From: Vreelandella populi | GTDB taxonomy: Bacteria; Pseudomonadota; Gammaproteobacteria; Pseudomonadales; Halomonadaceae | Direction: 5' to 3' | Length of the DNA stretch: 64,000 bases | NCBI RefSeq assembly: GCF_003989825.1 | Contig: NZ_RZHE01000006.1 | Span: 558,001-622,000 of the forward strand | Translations under genes and position numbers: made by a program | Notes under the pieces: generated by a model | Databases searched by the model: none | What the model was told of the DNA's origin: nothing | What the model saw: the letters and a program-made list of their open reading frames with translations, nothing else | Part shown: in pieces, positions 1 through 8,238 of the stretch | Numbering within the stretch: position 1 is the first letter of the stretch | How the letters are laid out: every line of letters begins with the position of its first letter

Positions 1-600
1 GACTTCCTGGGTGCGCTCGTCGCAGATGAGTTCGCGCCGCTTGGTGTCGAGATACGCCTCGACGGCGGCGCAACTGTCAGGCACGTTGCGCGCTCCCAAC
101 GCCTCGGCGATACAGGCGGTCTCGAAAAAGTAACGGTCCTGGCTCTCGCGCTCAAGGTGAGGATTACGATAACGCAGGTGTGCGGCCATGAAGCGGCTCA
201 TCTCCGCCACATGCACCCAGGTGAGAAGGTCAGGATCGTCGGCCGAGTAAGGGCGGCCGTCGGCGGCGTGGCCGCGTACGTTGGCGTGCACCCGGCGCAC
301 CCGAGCGATCGCCTCTTCGGCCTGCGCGAAGGTGCCGAAGCTGGTGGTGGCGATGAAATCACTGGTGCGTCTTAGCCGCCCGACCATATCGTGGCGAAAG
401 CTTGAGTGATCCCATACACCGGCCAGCGCCAGCGGATGCAGCATCTGCAAGAGCAGTGCGCTGATACCGCCGCACATCATGGGGGTGAAGTCGCCATGAA
501 TGTTGCGTACCAGGCCATCCAGAGGAAAGGGGCCAGGATTTTGCGCGGCGCGCGCCTCACCCAGGCGCGACGCCATGGCGTCATACAAGAAAGTGATCAC
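1..600 (-). CDS. Oxygenase MpaB / DUF2236 family protein (3' end outside window)
   Basis: The leftward frame from a GTG at 600 stays open to the window edge, giving 200 residues with no stop. The translation has features of the DUF2236 family (MpaB and latex-clearing rubber oxygenase fold): an early stretch with HGDFTPMMCGGISALLLQMLHP, an RLRRTSDFIATTSFGT segment, an alternating Ala/Arg/Val helix, and GRPYSADDPDLLTWVH followed by a His/Glu-rich helix. Members bind heme b; bacterial substrates are mostly unknown. No start has a good ribosome site: GTG at 600 follows the tsaC stop directly and ATG at 576 is the alternative. It is probably last in the leftward dprA-tsaC group. Family assignment is fairly sure; the reaction is unknown. 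Confidence 0.8.
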   Translation of the reverse strand, partial: MITFLYDAMASRLGEARAAQNPGPFPLDGLVRNIHGDFTPMMCGGISALLLQMLHPLALAGVWDHSSFRHDMVGRLRRTSDFIATTSFGTFAQAEEAIARVRRVHANVRGHAADGRPYSADDPDLLTWVHVAEMSRFMAAHLRYRNPHLERESQDRYFFETACIAEALGARNVPDSCAAVEAYLDTKRRELICDERTQEV

Positions 601-602
601 GG

Positions 603-1160
603 CTATGCGCGCAGCACCTGGCCCGTGGCAAGATCGCGTATGGTGCTGGGTCGTGGGTTGCCTCCCAGCTCACCGGCCACAATCGCGGCGACCTCCTGGC
701 CAAAGATGCTGACAATTTCGTCACTACTCATGGCCGGTGGCTCTCCGGCGCGATTGGCCGAGGTAGAGACTAACGGGCCGCCAAACGCCTCGCACAGCGC
801 CTTCATTAGCGGGTGGTCGGTCACCCGCAGCGCTACGCGCTGGTGAGCCCCGCGTACCAGCGCGTGGCTGCGGCCGTTATCCGGCACCAGCCATGTATTG
901 GGGCCAGGCCAGCTAGACGCCAGTGGGGCATGCAGGGCCAAGGGAAGCTGATTTAACCAGGGCTGGAACTGCTGGATACTCGCAGCCACCAGAATAACGC
1001 CCTTGGCCGGGTCGCGCTCTTTCATGCGCATTAATCGGGTAAGCGCTTCGTCATTATCCGGGTCGCAGCTAAGCCCCCAGACGGCTTCGGTGGGGCAGGC
1101 AATCACACCACCTGCGTGCAGCGCATTAATGGCAGTATCGAGGTCGGTAGCCGGTTTCAT
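603..1160 (-). CDS. tsaC: Threonylcarbamoyl-AMP synthase TsaC (YrdC/RimN)
   Basis: 185-residue protein of single YrdC-domain length. TsaC makes L-threonylcarbamoyl-AMP from threonine, bicarbonate and ATP, the first step of the t6A37 modification of ANN-decoding tRNAs in the cytosol. Visible family features are the N-terminal GGVIACPTEAVWGLSCDP segment, the KERDPAKGVILVAA nucleotide and threonine region, WPGPNTWLVP, and VSTSANRAGEPP near the C-terminus. The ATG at 1160 is preceded by AGGAG at good spacing; a longer frame back to 1265 only overlaps dprA and is not needed. It lies 56 bases downstream of dprA on the same strand, the common gammaproteobacterial pairing, and its stop abuts the next gene. 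Confidence 0.95.
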   Translation of the reverse strand: MKPATDLDTAINALHAGGVIACPTEAVWGLSCDPDNDEALTRLMRMKERDPAKGVILVAASIQQFQPWLNQLPLALHAPLASSWPGPNTWLVPDNGRSHALVRGAHQRVALRVTDHPLMKALCEAFGGPLVSTSANRAGEPPAMSSDEIVSIFGQEVAAIVAGELGGNPRPSTIRDLATGQVLRA

Positions 1161-1216
1161 GGCAACTCCTGCTCTACTCAAGGCAACGGGCAATAAAAAG
1201 AGTTTTCCGCATCCTA

Positions 1217-2329
1217 TCACGGCCTGGGCAAGCGCACCCAGCCACCCGCCTGCTGGGCTACCCAACCATCAAGCTCCAGCATGAGCAGCCGCTGCTGGCA
1301 GCCGCTGACGCTTTCACCGGTCGCCTGCACCAGCACATCAAGGGGCGTAGGCGTTGCTGATAAGTCACGTAACAGTGTATCAGGCAGTGTTTCGCACTCA
1401 TCAGCCTCAGCGACTGGGACTTGCGGCTCAACGGTAGGCGGCGGCAAAAACGTGCTTGCCCACTGCTGTAGCTCTTCAAGCATGTCGTCAACGTGACGCA
1501 CCAGTGTTGCCCCGTTACGCAGCAGGTGCAGGCAGCCCTGTGCCTGTACGTTATGCAGCGACCCCGGCAGGGCAAATAGCTCCTTGCCCTGCTCCAGTGC
1601 CAGACGTGCGCTGACCAGCGAGCCGCTTTTCTCTGTCGCCTCCACCACCAGCGTGCCTAGAGAAAGCCCGGTCACGATGCGATTGCGCCGTGGAAAGAAG
1701 GCAGGCCGGGCCACCGTACCCGGCGGGTGTTCTGAAAGCAGCAGCCCGCCGGGTGCCTGGCCCAATTGTTCGTGAAGATCACGGTGCCGGGCGGGGTAGA
1801 TAACATCAACGCCACAGCCCAGCACGGCAATGCTGCTCCCGCCGGCGCTTAACGCAGCGCGCTGGGCGATACCATCAACCCCAAGTGCCATCCCGCTAAC
1901 CACGCACCACCCGCGGCGCGCCAACTCGCGGGCAAACCCTTGCGCATTAGCGCTCCCTTCCGAGGTCGGCTTGCGGGTTCCCACCATGGCAAGCTTTGGG
2001 CCTTCAAGCGCACTTAAATCACCTTGCGCCCAGAGTACGGCGGGCGGGTCATCTATTTCATCCAACAGGGCCGGCCAGGCGGGGTGATGACGATGCAGAA
2101 TATGCCGACCGGGGCTGCTTTGCTGCCAGGTGAGAGACGCCTCGACCTGTTGCTGTAGCGGACTGCGCTCAGGATGCTCAAGCCATAGCCTTAACGCGCT
2201 GGCAGCATTACTGGGCAATGCCGCCAGCCAGCCTTCCGGCCAGCGCGGCCTGCGGGCCACCAGTTGATGTATGCGCAGCGCTCCCATCCCAGGCAAGGCA
2301 TTGACTGCCAGCCACTCCCTGGTCTCCAT
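1217..2329 (-). CDS. dprA: DNA-processing protein DprA (Smf)
   Basis: 370 residues, normal DprA length. DprA binds incoming single-stranded DNA during natural transformation and loads RecA. The Rossmann-like core is clear: LAMVGTRKPTSEG at about 115, then WCVVSGMALGVDGIAQRAAL, SIAVLGCGVDVIYP, FPRRNRIVTGLS and a GSLVSARLALEQGKELFALPG segment. The N-terminal helical part (METREWLAVNALPGMG) and a C-terminal winged-helix-like region (from about 300, after a Pro/Glu-rich linker) complete the usual architecture. AAGGAG precedes the ATG at 2329. It is 42 bases downstream of the PA0020-like gene and upstream of tsaC, the same order as in Pseudomonas. No com genes are in the window, so natural competence cannot be inferred. 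Confidence 0.95.
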   Translation of the reverse strand: METREWLAVNALPGMGALRIHQLVARRPRWPEGWLAALPSNAASALRLWLEHPERSPLQQQVEASLTWQQSSPGRHILHRHHPAWPALLDEIDDPPAVLWAQGDLSALEGPKLAMVGTRKPTSEGSANAQGFARELARRGWCVVSGMALGVDGIAQRAALSAGGSSIAVLGCGVDVIYPARHRDLHEQLGQAPGGLLLSEHPPGTVARPAFFPRRNRIVTGLSLGTLVVEATEKSGSLVSARLALEQGKELFALPGSLHNVQAQGCLHLLRNGATLVRHVDDMLEELQQWASTFLPPPTVEPQVPVAEADECETLPDTLLRDLSATPTPLDVLVQATGESVSGCQQRLLMLELDGWVAQQAGGWVRLPRP

Positions 2330-2371
2330 CGGCTCTCCTTACAGTGCATTGCACGAATAAAGGTTCATTGA

Positions 2372-3253
2372 TCAATTCGGGTCAACTACCCAGTCGCCCA
2401 CTTTCAGCACGTTGGATGCCTGCATCACCAGCGCATAGCTGATCCGCTGGTAGGGCTTGATAATCATCACCTGCCCTGCTGGCGTGGCGGGTAATTGAAC
2501 TGACGCTTGGGTGCGCGGGTCGTCGATCAGCGCGCCTTGCTGGTTAACCTGAAGGATATGTCCAGGCTCCAAGCCATCCTGAGTGCCCACATCCAGAGCA
2601 ACCATTTGCAAACGACCAACGAACCGCAAACCACCTGGCACGGCAACAATACGCCCACGGATATCATCCAAAGGCGGGTGCGGCTGAAATGCCGGGCGAG
2701 CACCGTCATACTCAAGGGGCAAGATCAGGTCATTGCTACGCACCTCCTGGCTGGCCTTGAGTACGTGTAACTGCGCAATATCACCGTCACTTTGCAGATG
2801 CTGCGCTTCTCCCACCTTGAGCAACTCACGCCCTAGCAGCCTGCCGTCATCAGCGCGGTAAGGCTCCCCTGGGCGATAGATCCCAAGCGCCACGTTATGG
2901 GGCACCTGGCCTCGCGCATAGAGCGTATCCCCTGCGGCACTCATCAGACGCTGCTGATTTCCAGCCAGTACGTAAGCAAGTTCTGGCAGATTATCGCCTT
3001 CCTCCAACACGCGGTGCGCGCGCAAGAAAGCATCCAGGCTTGCAAGAGGTAACGCGAAGTCGGCAAAGCGTTCCTCCTGCCCCGCCTCATCCAGCGCTAT
3101 TGTGCTTATTTGCGGAGAGAGCTTGACGACCTGCTGATGTTCATTACCTGGCGTTTGACCGCTGAATAGCAGCAGTAAACCGAGCCCTAACGCGTATAAC
3201 GCCATCTTGGGGGCTGCCCTTTTCATGTAAGCTGCCTTGGGTGGTGTCGACAT
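2372..3253 (-). CDS. PA0020-like envelope protein (LysM-associated family, LysM not visible)
   Basis: 293 residues with one N-terminal hydrophobic segment (ALYALGLGLLLLF, residues 18-30) that looks like a signal peptide or anchor, so the protein is probably periplasmic. Position between def (divergent) and dprA, and the later blocks (LYARGQVP, YRPGEPYR, LGRELLKVGEA, NDLILPL, GLEPGHILQV, AGQVMIIKPYQRISYALVM), match the LysM-containing protein normally found here in gammaproteobacteria such as Pseudomonas PA0020. The N-terminal LysM repeat of that family is not recognisable, only a diverged stretch at about 75-110. Start is ATG at 3253 after AGAGAG; an internal ATG ten codons in is possible. 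Function is unknown, perhaps peptidoglycan binding. Confidence 0.75.
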   Translation of the reverse strand: MSTPPKAAYMKRAAPKMALYALGLGLLLLFSGQTPGNEHQQVVKLSPQISTIALDEAGQEERFADFALPLASLDAFLRAHRVLEEGDNLPELAYVLAGNQQRLMSAAGDTLYARGQVPHNVALGIYRPGEPYRADDGRLLGRELLKVGEAQHLQSDGDIAQLHVLKASQEVRSNDLILPLEYDGARPAFQPHPPLDDIRGRIVAVPGGLRFVGRLQMVALDVGTQDGLEPGHILQVNQQGALIDDPRTQASVQLPATPAGQVMIIKPYQRISYALVMQASNVLKVGDWVVDPN

Positions 3254-3444
3254 TTTACGCTCTCTTAAAAGGCTGGTTAAAAGCTGGCCTATGCAAGCCG
3301 ACGGCGCGCTTTTTGCTGCCTGTCAGGCCGTGTGGCAATGCCCAGGAGCGCTGCCAGCGTGGTATAGTAATCATCAAGAAAGTACCAGGCCGCGGCTAGC
3401 CGGCCTGATTATCTAAGATTCTGCATAACGGTGATTGTAATCCC

Positions 3445-3960
3445 ATGGCCAAACTACCTATTCTCGAATTTCCCGACGAGCGCCTGCGCACCAAGGCGGT
3501 ACCGGTAGAAACCGTCGACGATGAAGTTCGCCAGCTTGTCGACGATATGCTGGAAACCATGTACGACGCCCGCGGTATCGGTCTTGCAGCCACGCAGATT
3601 GACGTGCATCGGCGTGTTGTCGTGATGGACGTCAGCGAAGATAACTCGCAGCCGCTGGTGCTTATCAACCCTCGTTACACACCCATTGGCGAAGACAAAG
3701 AGCCGCTTTCAGAAGGCTGTCTGTCAATTCCTGAGTACTACGCCGAAGTGCCGCGCTATCTCAAGGTCAAGCTCAACGCCCTTGACCGTAATGGAGAAGC
3801 TTACGAGCTTGAGGCCGATGGCCTGCTGGCGCATTGTATTCAACACGAGTACGACCACCTTGAAGGCGTACTGTTTGTTGACTACCTCTCACCGCTCAAG
3901 CGCGATCGCGTCATGAAAAAAATGCAAAAACGCCATAAGCTGATGCAGGACGATGCATAA
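3445..3960 (+). CDS. def: Peptide deformylase
   Basis: 171 residues. Removes the formyl group from the N-terminal methionine of nascent proteins. All three signature motifs are present: GIGLAATQ (44-51), EGCLS (90-94, Cys metal ligand) and HEYDH (134-138, two His metal ligands and catalytic Glu), so an active Fe2+ enzyme is expected. The gene starts the rightward def-fmt-rsmB-trkA series and is divergent from the PA0020-like gene, as in other gammaproteobacteria. The 190-base divergent spacer holds a hairpin (CAGGCCG, 8-base loop, CGGCCTG, 3386-3407). A 182-base gap separates it from fmt, longer than in E. coli. Confidence 0.98.
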   Translation: MAKLPILEFPDERLRTKAVPVETVDDEVRQLVDDMLETMYDARGIGLAATQIDVHRRVVVMDVSEDNSQPLVLINPRYTPIGEDKEPLSEGCLSIPEYYAEVPRYLKVKLNALDRNGEAYELEADGLLAHCIQHEYDHLEGVLFVDYLSPLKRDRVMKKMQKRHKLMQDDA

Positions 3961-4034
3961 CGGTTAAACGGTTTTACCACAGTTTACTTCGGTTTTGGTA
4001 GCTGGCGTTCAAAAAGCGTGGTGTAAAACGTGTC

Positions 4035-4089
4035 AGGCCGAGGAGCCCGGTAATCACAACAGCTGTTGTCTACCTTCGCTTCTCGGCCT
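4035..4089 (+). promoter_or_regulatory. Hairpin plus 14-bp palindrome in the fmt leader
   Basis: In the def-fmt spacer, AGGCCGAGGAG (4035-4045) can pair with CTTCTCGGCCT (4079-4089), an 11-bp stem with one G-U. The enclosed loop carries the perfect palindrome ACAACAGCTGTTGT (4056-4069). A short T-rich run follows the stem only after some ten bases, so it is not a classic intrinsic terminator. It may be a weak terminator of def, an operator, or a structured fmt leader. The pairing is visible; the role is inference. Confidence 0.4.
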
Positions 4090-4142
4090 TTATCGTGAGC
4101 GTAGGGCTTTATTTCTTTTCTTGTTATTAGGTATCTATTTAC

Positions 4143-5129
4143 ATGTCACAGTTGCGCGTTGTTTTTGCGGGCACGCCCGATTTTGCCGCCTCAAGTCTTG
4201 CCGCCCTGCTGGAGAGCAAGCACAAGGTGGTCGCGGTTTATACCCAGCCCGACCGTCCGGCGGGTCGTGGTCGCAAACTCACGCCTAGCCCTGTTAAAAA
4301 GCTGGCCCTTGAGCAGAACTTGCCGGTCTATCAACCGCAAACGCTAAAAGATACCGACGCTCAGGCCGAACTTGCAGCGCTGGATGCCGATATCATGGTG
4401 GTGGTCGCCTATGGCTTGCTGCTGCCTCAGGCCGTGCTGGATACGCCACGGCTGGGCTGCATCAATGTGCACGCCTCACTATTGCCACGCTGGCGCGGCG
4501 CCGCCCCGATTCAGCGCGCTATTGAAGCGGGGGATCAAGCTTCGGGCGTGACGATCATGCAGATGGATGCGGGGCTTGATACCGGCGCCATGTTGCACGA
4601 AGTCCGAACCCCCATTACCGAGCGCACCACCGGCGGTGACCTTCACGACCGTCTGGCCATTCAAGGCGCCACTGCGCTGATCAACGTGCTGGATGAACTG
4701 GCTCAGGGAACAGCAAGCGCCACACCTCAGCCCGAGGAAGGTGTTACCTACGCCACCAAGCTGAGCAAGGCCGAGGCCGAACTTGATTTCACCCAACCCG
4801 CCCAGGCGCTGGCACGCAAAATTCGCGCCTTTAATCCTTGGCCGGTCGCGTGGTGTCAGCTAGGTGACGACCGTTTGCGCCTGCTTATGGCAAACGCTGA
4901 ACCAGGCGAACATGCCCCTTCGCTACCCGGCATGCTTCTGAAGCATGGCGAAGACCACCTGCGCATTGCCTGTGGTGAGGAAGGCCGCGAGGTGTTGTGT
5001 ATAACCACCGCTCAACTGCCGGGCGGCAAGGCCATGGCGGTCCGCGATTTGCTCAATGCCCGCCACGCTCGCTTGACTACTGGCACGCGCCTTGGTCAAT
5101 CAGAAACCCAGCAAGGAGATTTCTTATGA
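4143..5129 (+). CDS. fmt: Methionyl-tRNA formyltransferase
   Basis: 328 residues, normal length. Transfers the formyl group of 10-formyltetrahydrofolate to initiator Met-tRNA. The N-terminal formyltransferase domain has FAGTPDFAASSL, the acceptor-end loop RPAGRGRKLTPSPVKKLA, and the catalytic region with NVHASLLPRWRGAAPIQRAI (Asn and His) and GVTIMQMDAGLDTGAML (Asp). The C-terminal domain starts around 210 (KIRAFNPWPVAW). The stop overlaps the start of rsmB (ATGA at 5126), so the two are translationally coupled. Confidence 0.98.
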   Translation: MSQLRVVFAGTPDFAASSLAALLESKHKVVAVYTQPDRPAGRGRKLTPSPVKKLALEQNLPVYQPQTLKDTDAQAELAALDADIMVVVAYGLLLPQAVLDTPRLGCINVHASLLPRWRGAAPIQRAIEAGDQASGVTIMQMDAGLDTGAMLHEVRTPITERTTGGDLHDRLAIQGATALINVLDELAQGTASATPQPEEGVTYATKLSKAEAELDFTQPAQALARKIRAFNPWPVAWCQLGDDRLRLLMANAEPGEHAPSLPGMLLKHGEDHLRIACGEEGREVLCITTAQLPGGKAMAVRDLLNARHARLTTGTRLGQSETQQGDFL

Positions 5130-6475
5130 GCCAGAAACGCCCCGCGCAGAACGGCCGCGCCTCAGGCAACAGCGGCCAGGACGTTCGTGCCGCCGCTGCC
5201 CGTGCCTTGGCGCCGGTTATTGCCCAGCAGGGTTCTCTTGCCAACCTGGATGAGCATAGCGTGGTGGCCCGTGACCGGAGCCTGTTAAAAGAGCTCTGCT
5301 TTGGCACCTGCCGTCAGTTGCCACGTCTGGAAGCCCTGGCGAATACCCTCTTAAAGCAACCCTTTAAAAAACGTGACAGCGATATCCACGCCCTGCTGCT
5401 GGTGGGTATTTATCAGCTTTTGTATATGCGCATTCCCGCCCATGCGGCGGTAGGTGAAACCGCAGGTGCTGCGCGTTTGCTGGGCAAGGAGTGGGCGACA
5501 CGCGTGCTCAACGGCTGCCTGCGCCGCTTGCAGCGCGAGTCCGAGGAACTCCAGGCCACTGTTGATAAAGATGAAAGCGTGGCGCTAGCCCACCCCCGCT
5601 GGCTGCTGGATACTCTACGCAACGCCTGGCCCGAGCAGTGGCGTACGATTGTTGACGCCAACAATCAGCCTGGCCCTATGACGCTGCGTGTTAATCAGCA
5701 CTACAACGACCGCGAAGCCTATCTGGAGCGGTTGGTTGAACAGGGCCTCAGCGGCGAGCTATGCGCTCACGCGCCTGACGGTATTACGCTTAACGTGCCG
5801 TGCGATGTGACCTCGTTACCCGGATTTGCCGAGGGTCACGTCAGCGTACAGGATGAGGCGGCTCAGCTTTGTGCAGCGCTACTTGGTCCGGTGCTGGCGC
5901 CACGGCATGGCGCACAGGTTCTGGATGCGTGCAGCGCCCCCGGTGGCAAGACCGCTCACCTTCTTGAGCAGTTCGATATCGCCCTGACAGCCCTGGATAG
6001 CGATAACCAGCGTCTTTCGCGGGTAGAGGATACGCTCAGCCGTTTGGGCTTGACGGCTAATCTCCAGCACGCCGATGCCACCCAGCGCGACTGGTGGAAC
6101 GGCACGCCGTTTGAAGCTATTCTGCTGGATGCCCCCTGCTCGGGCACAGGTGTTATCCGGCGCCATCCGGATATCAAGACACTGCGCCGCAAGGAAGATA
6201 TTCGCAAGCTGGCCAAGCTCCAGCAGCAGATGCTGGATAACCTGTGGCCGATGTTGCGTGAAGGCGGCACACTGTTATACGCCACCTGCTCGGTACTGCC
6301 GGAGGAAAACGCCAAGCAAATCGAGGCGTTTCTGGCCCGCACGCCGGATGCCAACGTCACCACGCCGGATGACGTGGCCTGGGGAACCCCGAGCGGCCAC
6401 GGCCGACAGCTGTTTCCCGAGGCGGGGCGTCACGATGGCTTTTTTTATGCCAGACTAGAGAAGCGTACTGCCTAG
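5126..6475 (+). CDS. rsmB: 16S rRNA m5C967 methyltransferase RsmB
   Basis: 449 residues. RsmB (Sun) methylates C967 of 16S rRNA using SAM. It has an N-terminal NusB-like RNA-binding domain (about 15-140) and a C-terminal Rossmann methyltransferase domain with the SAM loop DACSAPGGKTAHLLE, the motif IV Cys in DAPCSGTGVIRRHPDIK, and the catalytic Cys in YATCSVLPEEN. The start is fixed by AAGGAG at 5113-5118 and ATGA overlap with fmt; the frame is open further upstream (to 4997) but that part overlaps fmt. Confidence 0.97.
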   Translation: MSQKRPAQNGRASGNSGQDVRAAAARALAPVIAQQGSLANLDEHSVVARDRSLLKELCFGTCRQLPRLEALANTLLKQPFKKRDSDIHALLLVGIYQLLYMRIPAHAAVGETAGAARLLGKEWATRVLNGCLRRLQRESEELQATVDKDESVALAHPRWLLDTLRNAWPEQWRTIVDANNQPGPMTLRVNQHYNDREAYLERLVEQGLSGELCAHAPDGITLNVPCDVTSLPGFAEGHVSVQDEAAQLCAALLGPVLAPRHGAQVLDACSAPGGKTAHLLEQFDIALTALDSDNQRLSRVEDTLSRLGLTANLQHADATQRDWWNGTPFEAILLDAPCSGTGVIRRHPDIKTLRRKEDIRKLAKLQQQMLDNLWPMLREGGTLLYATCSVLPEENAKQIEAFLARTPDANVTTPDDVAWGTPSGHGRQLFPEAGRHDGFFYARLEKRTA

Positions 6476-6524
6476 GTTTATCTAATGCCCAGGCAGTGAA
6501 TTCATGACTAAGGATGGAGATACC

Positions 6525-6731
6525 ATGACTCATCACACCTACAAGCACGTAGAAATCACCGGCTCTTCCGAGAAAGGTATCGAGGAAGCCGTGCAGAACG
6601 CACTCGCCAAGGCATCAGAAACCCTTCAGCACATGCGCTGGCTGGAAGTTACCGACACCCGCGGTCATATTGAAGATGGCCGAGTGGCTCACTGGCAGGT
6701 CACTGTAAAAGTCGGTTTCACGTTGGAATAA
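6525..6731 (+). CDS. Dodecin family protein
   Basis: 68 residues, the length of bacterial dodecins, small proteins that form hollow dodecamers binding flavins (or CoA) and store or buffer them. The family pattern is clear: [22 protein letters not shown] at the N-terminus, the flavin-stacking Trp in [16 protein letters not shown], and [15 protein letters not shown] at the C-terminus. A GGAG lies just upstream of the ATG at 6525; an in-frame ATG at 6504 is less well placed. It stands alone between rsmB and a terminator, so no partner is suggested. Confidence 0.92.
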   Translation: MTHHTYKHVEITGSSEKGIEEAVQNALAKASETLQHMRWLEVTDTRGHIEDGRVAHWQVTVKVGFTLE

Positions 6732-6748
6732 TCCTCACCTGCTTTTCA

Positions 6749-6782
6749 ACGGCGGCTGGTTTACACTGGCCGCCGTCTTTAT
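6749..6782 (+). terminator. Intrinsic terminator after the dodecin gene
   Basis: ACGGCGGC (6749-6756) pairs with GCCGCCGT (6769-6776), 12-base loop, followed by CTTTATT. It separates def-fmt-rsmB-dodecin from trkAH. Confidence 0.75.
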
Positions 6783-6849
6783 TGCAGCGCACTACGTAGC
6801 CCTTACGTTTATCCTGCGCTGGCGCTTTTAATGGAACCGATGCTCAGTA

Positions 6850-8223
6850 ATGAAAATCATCATTCTCGGCGCCGGCCAGGTCGGCGGCACCCTGGCGGAG
6901 CACCTCGCCCGCGAGGAGAACGACATCACCGTCGTGGATACCGATGCCAACAAGCTGCGCGAGCTGCATACCAAGCTCGATATCCGCACCGTTACCGGCC
7001 CAGGTTCCTACCCCATCGTGCTGCGTCAGGCGGGCTGTGAAGACGCCGACATGCTGATCGCGGTGACCAATACCGACGAAGTCAACATGATCGCCTGTCA
7101 GGTCGCCCATACCCTGTTTCGTACGCCCACCAAGATTGCCCGGGTACGCGCCACGCCGTACCTGACCCGTAAAGGGCTGTTTGCCCACGAAGCCATTCCC
7201 ATTGATGTATTGATCAGCCCCGAGCAGGTGGTCACCGATCACGTACGCCGTCTGATCGAACACCCTGGCGCCCTGCAGGTACTGGATTTTGCCGGGGGGC
7301 TCGTTCAGCTGGTGGCGGTGAAAGCCGTGTTTGGCGGGCCGCTGGTGGGCCAGGACCTGGCCTTTCTGCGCCGCCATATGCCCAACGTGGACACCCGCGT
7401 GGCGGCCATCTACCGGCGCAACCGGCCGATTATCCCGCGCGGCGATACGGTGATCGAAGCCGATGATGAGGTGTTCTTCCTCGCTGCGCGACGCGATATT
7501 CGTGCGGTAATGAGCGAGCTTCGACGTGTCGAGCGAGGCTTTCGTCGGGTGGTGATTGCCGGGGGCGGCAATATCGGTGAGCGCCTGGCCGAGCATTTGG
7601 AGCATACCCACCAGGTCAAGATCATCGAGCACAACCTGGAACGCTGCACCACGCTATCCGAGCGGCTCGACCGCACCGTGGTGCTCCACGGCAGCGCCAC
7701 CAGCAAGCGGCTTTTGGAAGAAGAGAACATCGAGGACTGCGATATCTTCTGCGCGCTGACCAACGACGATGAGGTCAACATCATGTCGTCGCTGCTCGCC
7801 AAACGCCTCGGCGCCAAGAAGGTGCTGACGCTGATCAACAACGCCGCCTACGTGGACCTGGTGCAGGGCGGTGAGATTGATATCGCGATCTCCCCCCAGC
7901 AGGCCACCATCGGCAGCTTGTTAACCCACGTGCGCCGGGGCGATATCGTCAACGTGCACTCGCTGCGCCGGGGGGCGGCCGAGGCCATTGAGGCCATCGC
8001 CCATGGCGACAAGCAGTCTTCCAAGGTAGTCGGCCGTACTATTCGCGAGATCAACCTGCCCGAGGGCACCACCATTGGGGCAATCGTGCGCGGCAAGGAG
8101 GTCATTATCGCCCACGGGGAAGTCACGGTGGAAAGCGGCGATCACGTGATTCTGTTCGTGATCGACAAGCGCCGCATCCGCGATGTGGAACGCCTGTTCC
8201 AAGTCGGTTTGACGTTCTTTTAG
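6850..8223 (+). CDS. trkA: Trk potassium uptake regulatory protein TrkA
   Basis: 457 residues. Cytoplasmic NAD(H)/ATP-binding gating subunit of the Trk K+ system. Two RCK modules are seen in tandem: the first begins [20 protein letters not shown] with an acidic residue ending strand 2 ([12 protein letters not shown]), the second begins [20 protein letters not shown] at about 233; each is followed by a TrkA-C part ([25 protein letters not shown]). The position after rsmB matches gammaproteobacteria. trkH follows after 15 bases, an operon that gives the complete uptake system, important for halophile osmoadaptation. Confidence 0.97.
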   Translation: MKIIILGAGQVGGTLAEHLAREENDITVVDTDANKLRELHTKLDIRTVTGPGSYPIVLRQAGCEDADMLIAVTNTDEVNMIACQVAHTLFRTPTKIARVRATPYLTRKGLFAHEAIPIDVLISPEQVVTDHVRRLIEHPGALQVLDFAGGLVQLVAVKAVFGGPLVGQDLAFLRRHMPNVDTRVAAIYRRNRPIIPRGDTVIEADDEVFFLAARRDIRAVMSELRRVERGFRRVVIAGGGNIGERLAEHLEHTHQVKIIEHNLERCTTLSERLDRTVVLHGSATSKRLLEEENIEDCDIFCALTNDDEVNIMSSLLAKRLGAKKVLTLINNAAYVDLVQGGEIDIAISPQQATIGSLLTHVRRGDIVNVHSLRRGAAEAIEAIAHGDKQSSKVVGRTIREINLPEGTTIGAIVRGKEVIIAHGEVTVESGDHVILFVIDKRRIRDVERLFQVGLTFF

Positions 8224-8238
8224 GAGCATGCAACAACC

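Noticed and set aside
6844..7632. Leftward open frame of 262 codons opposite trkA
   Set aside because: Shadow of the TrkA reading frame in GC-rich sequence.
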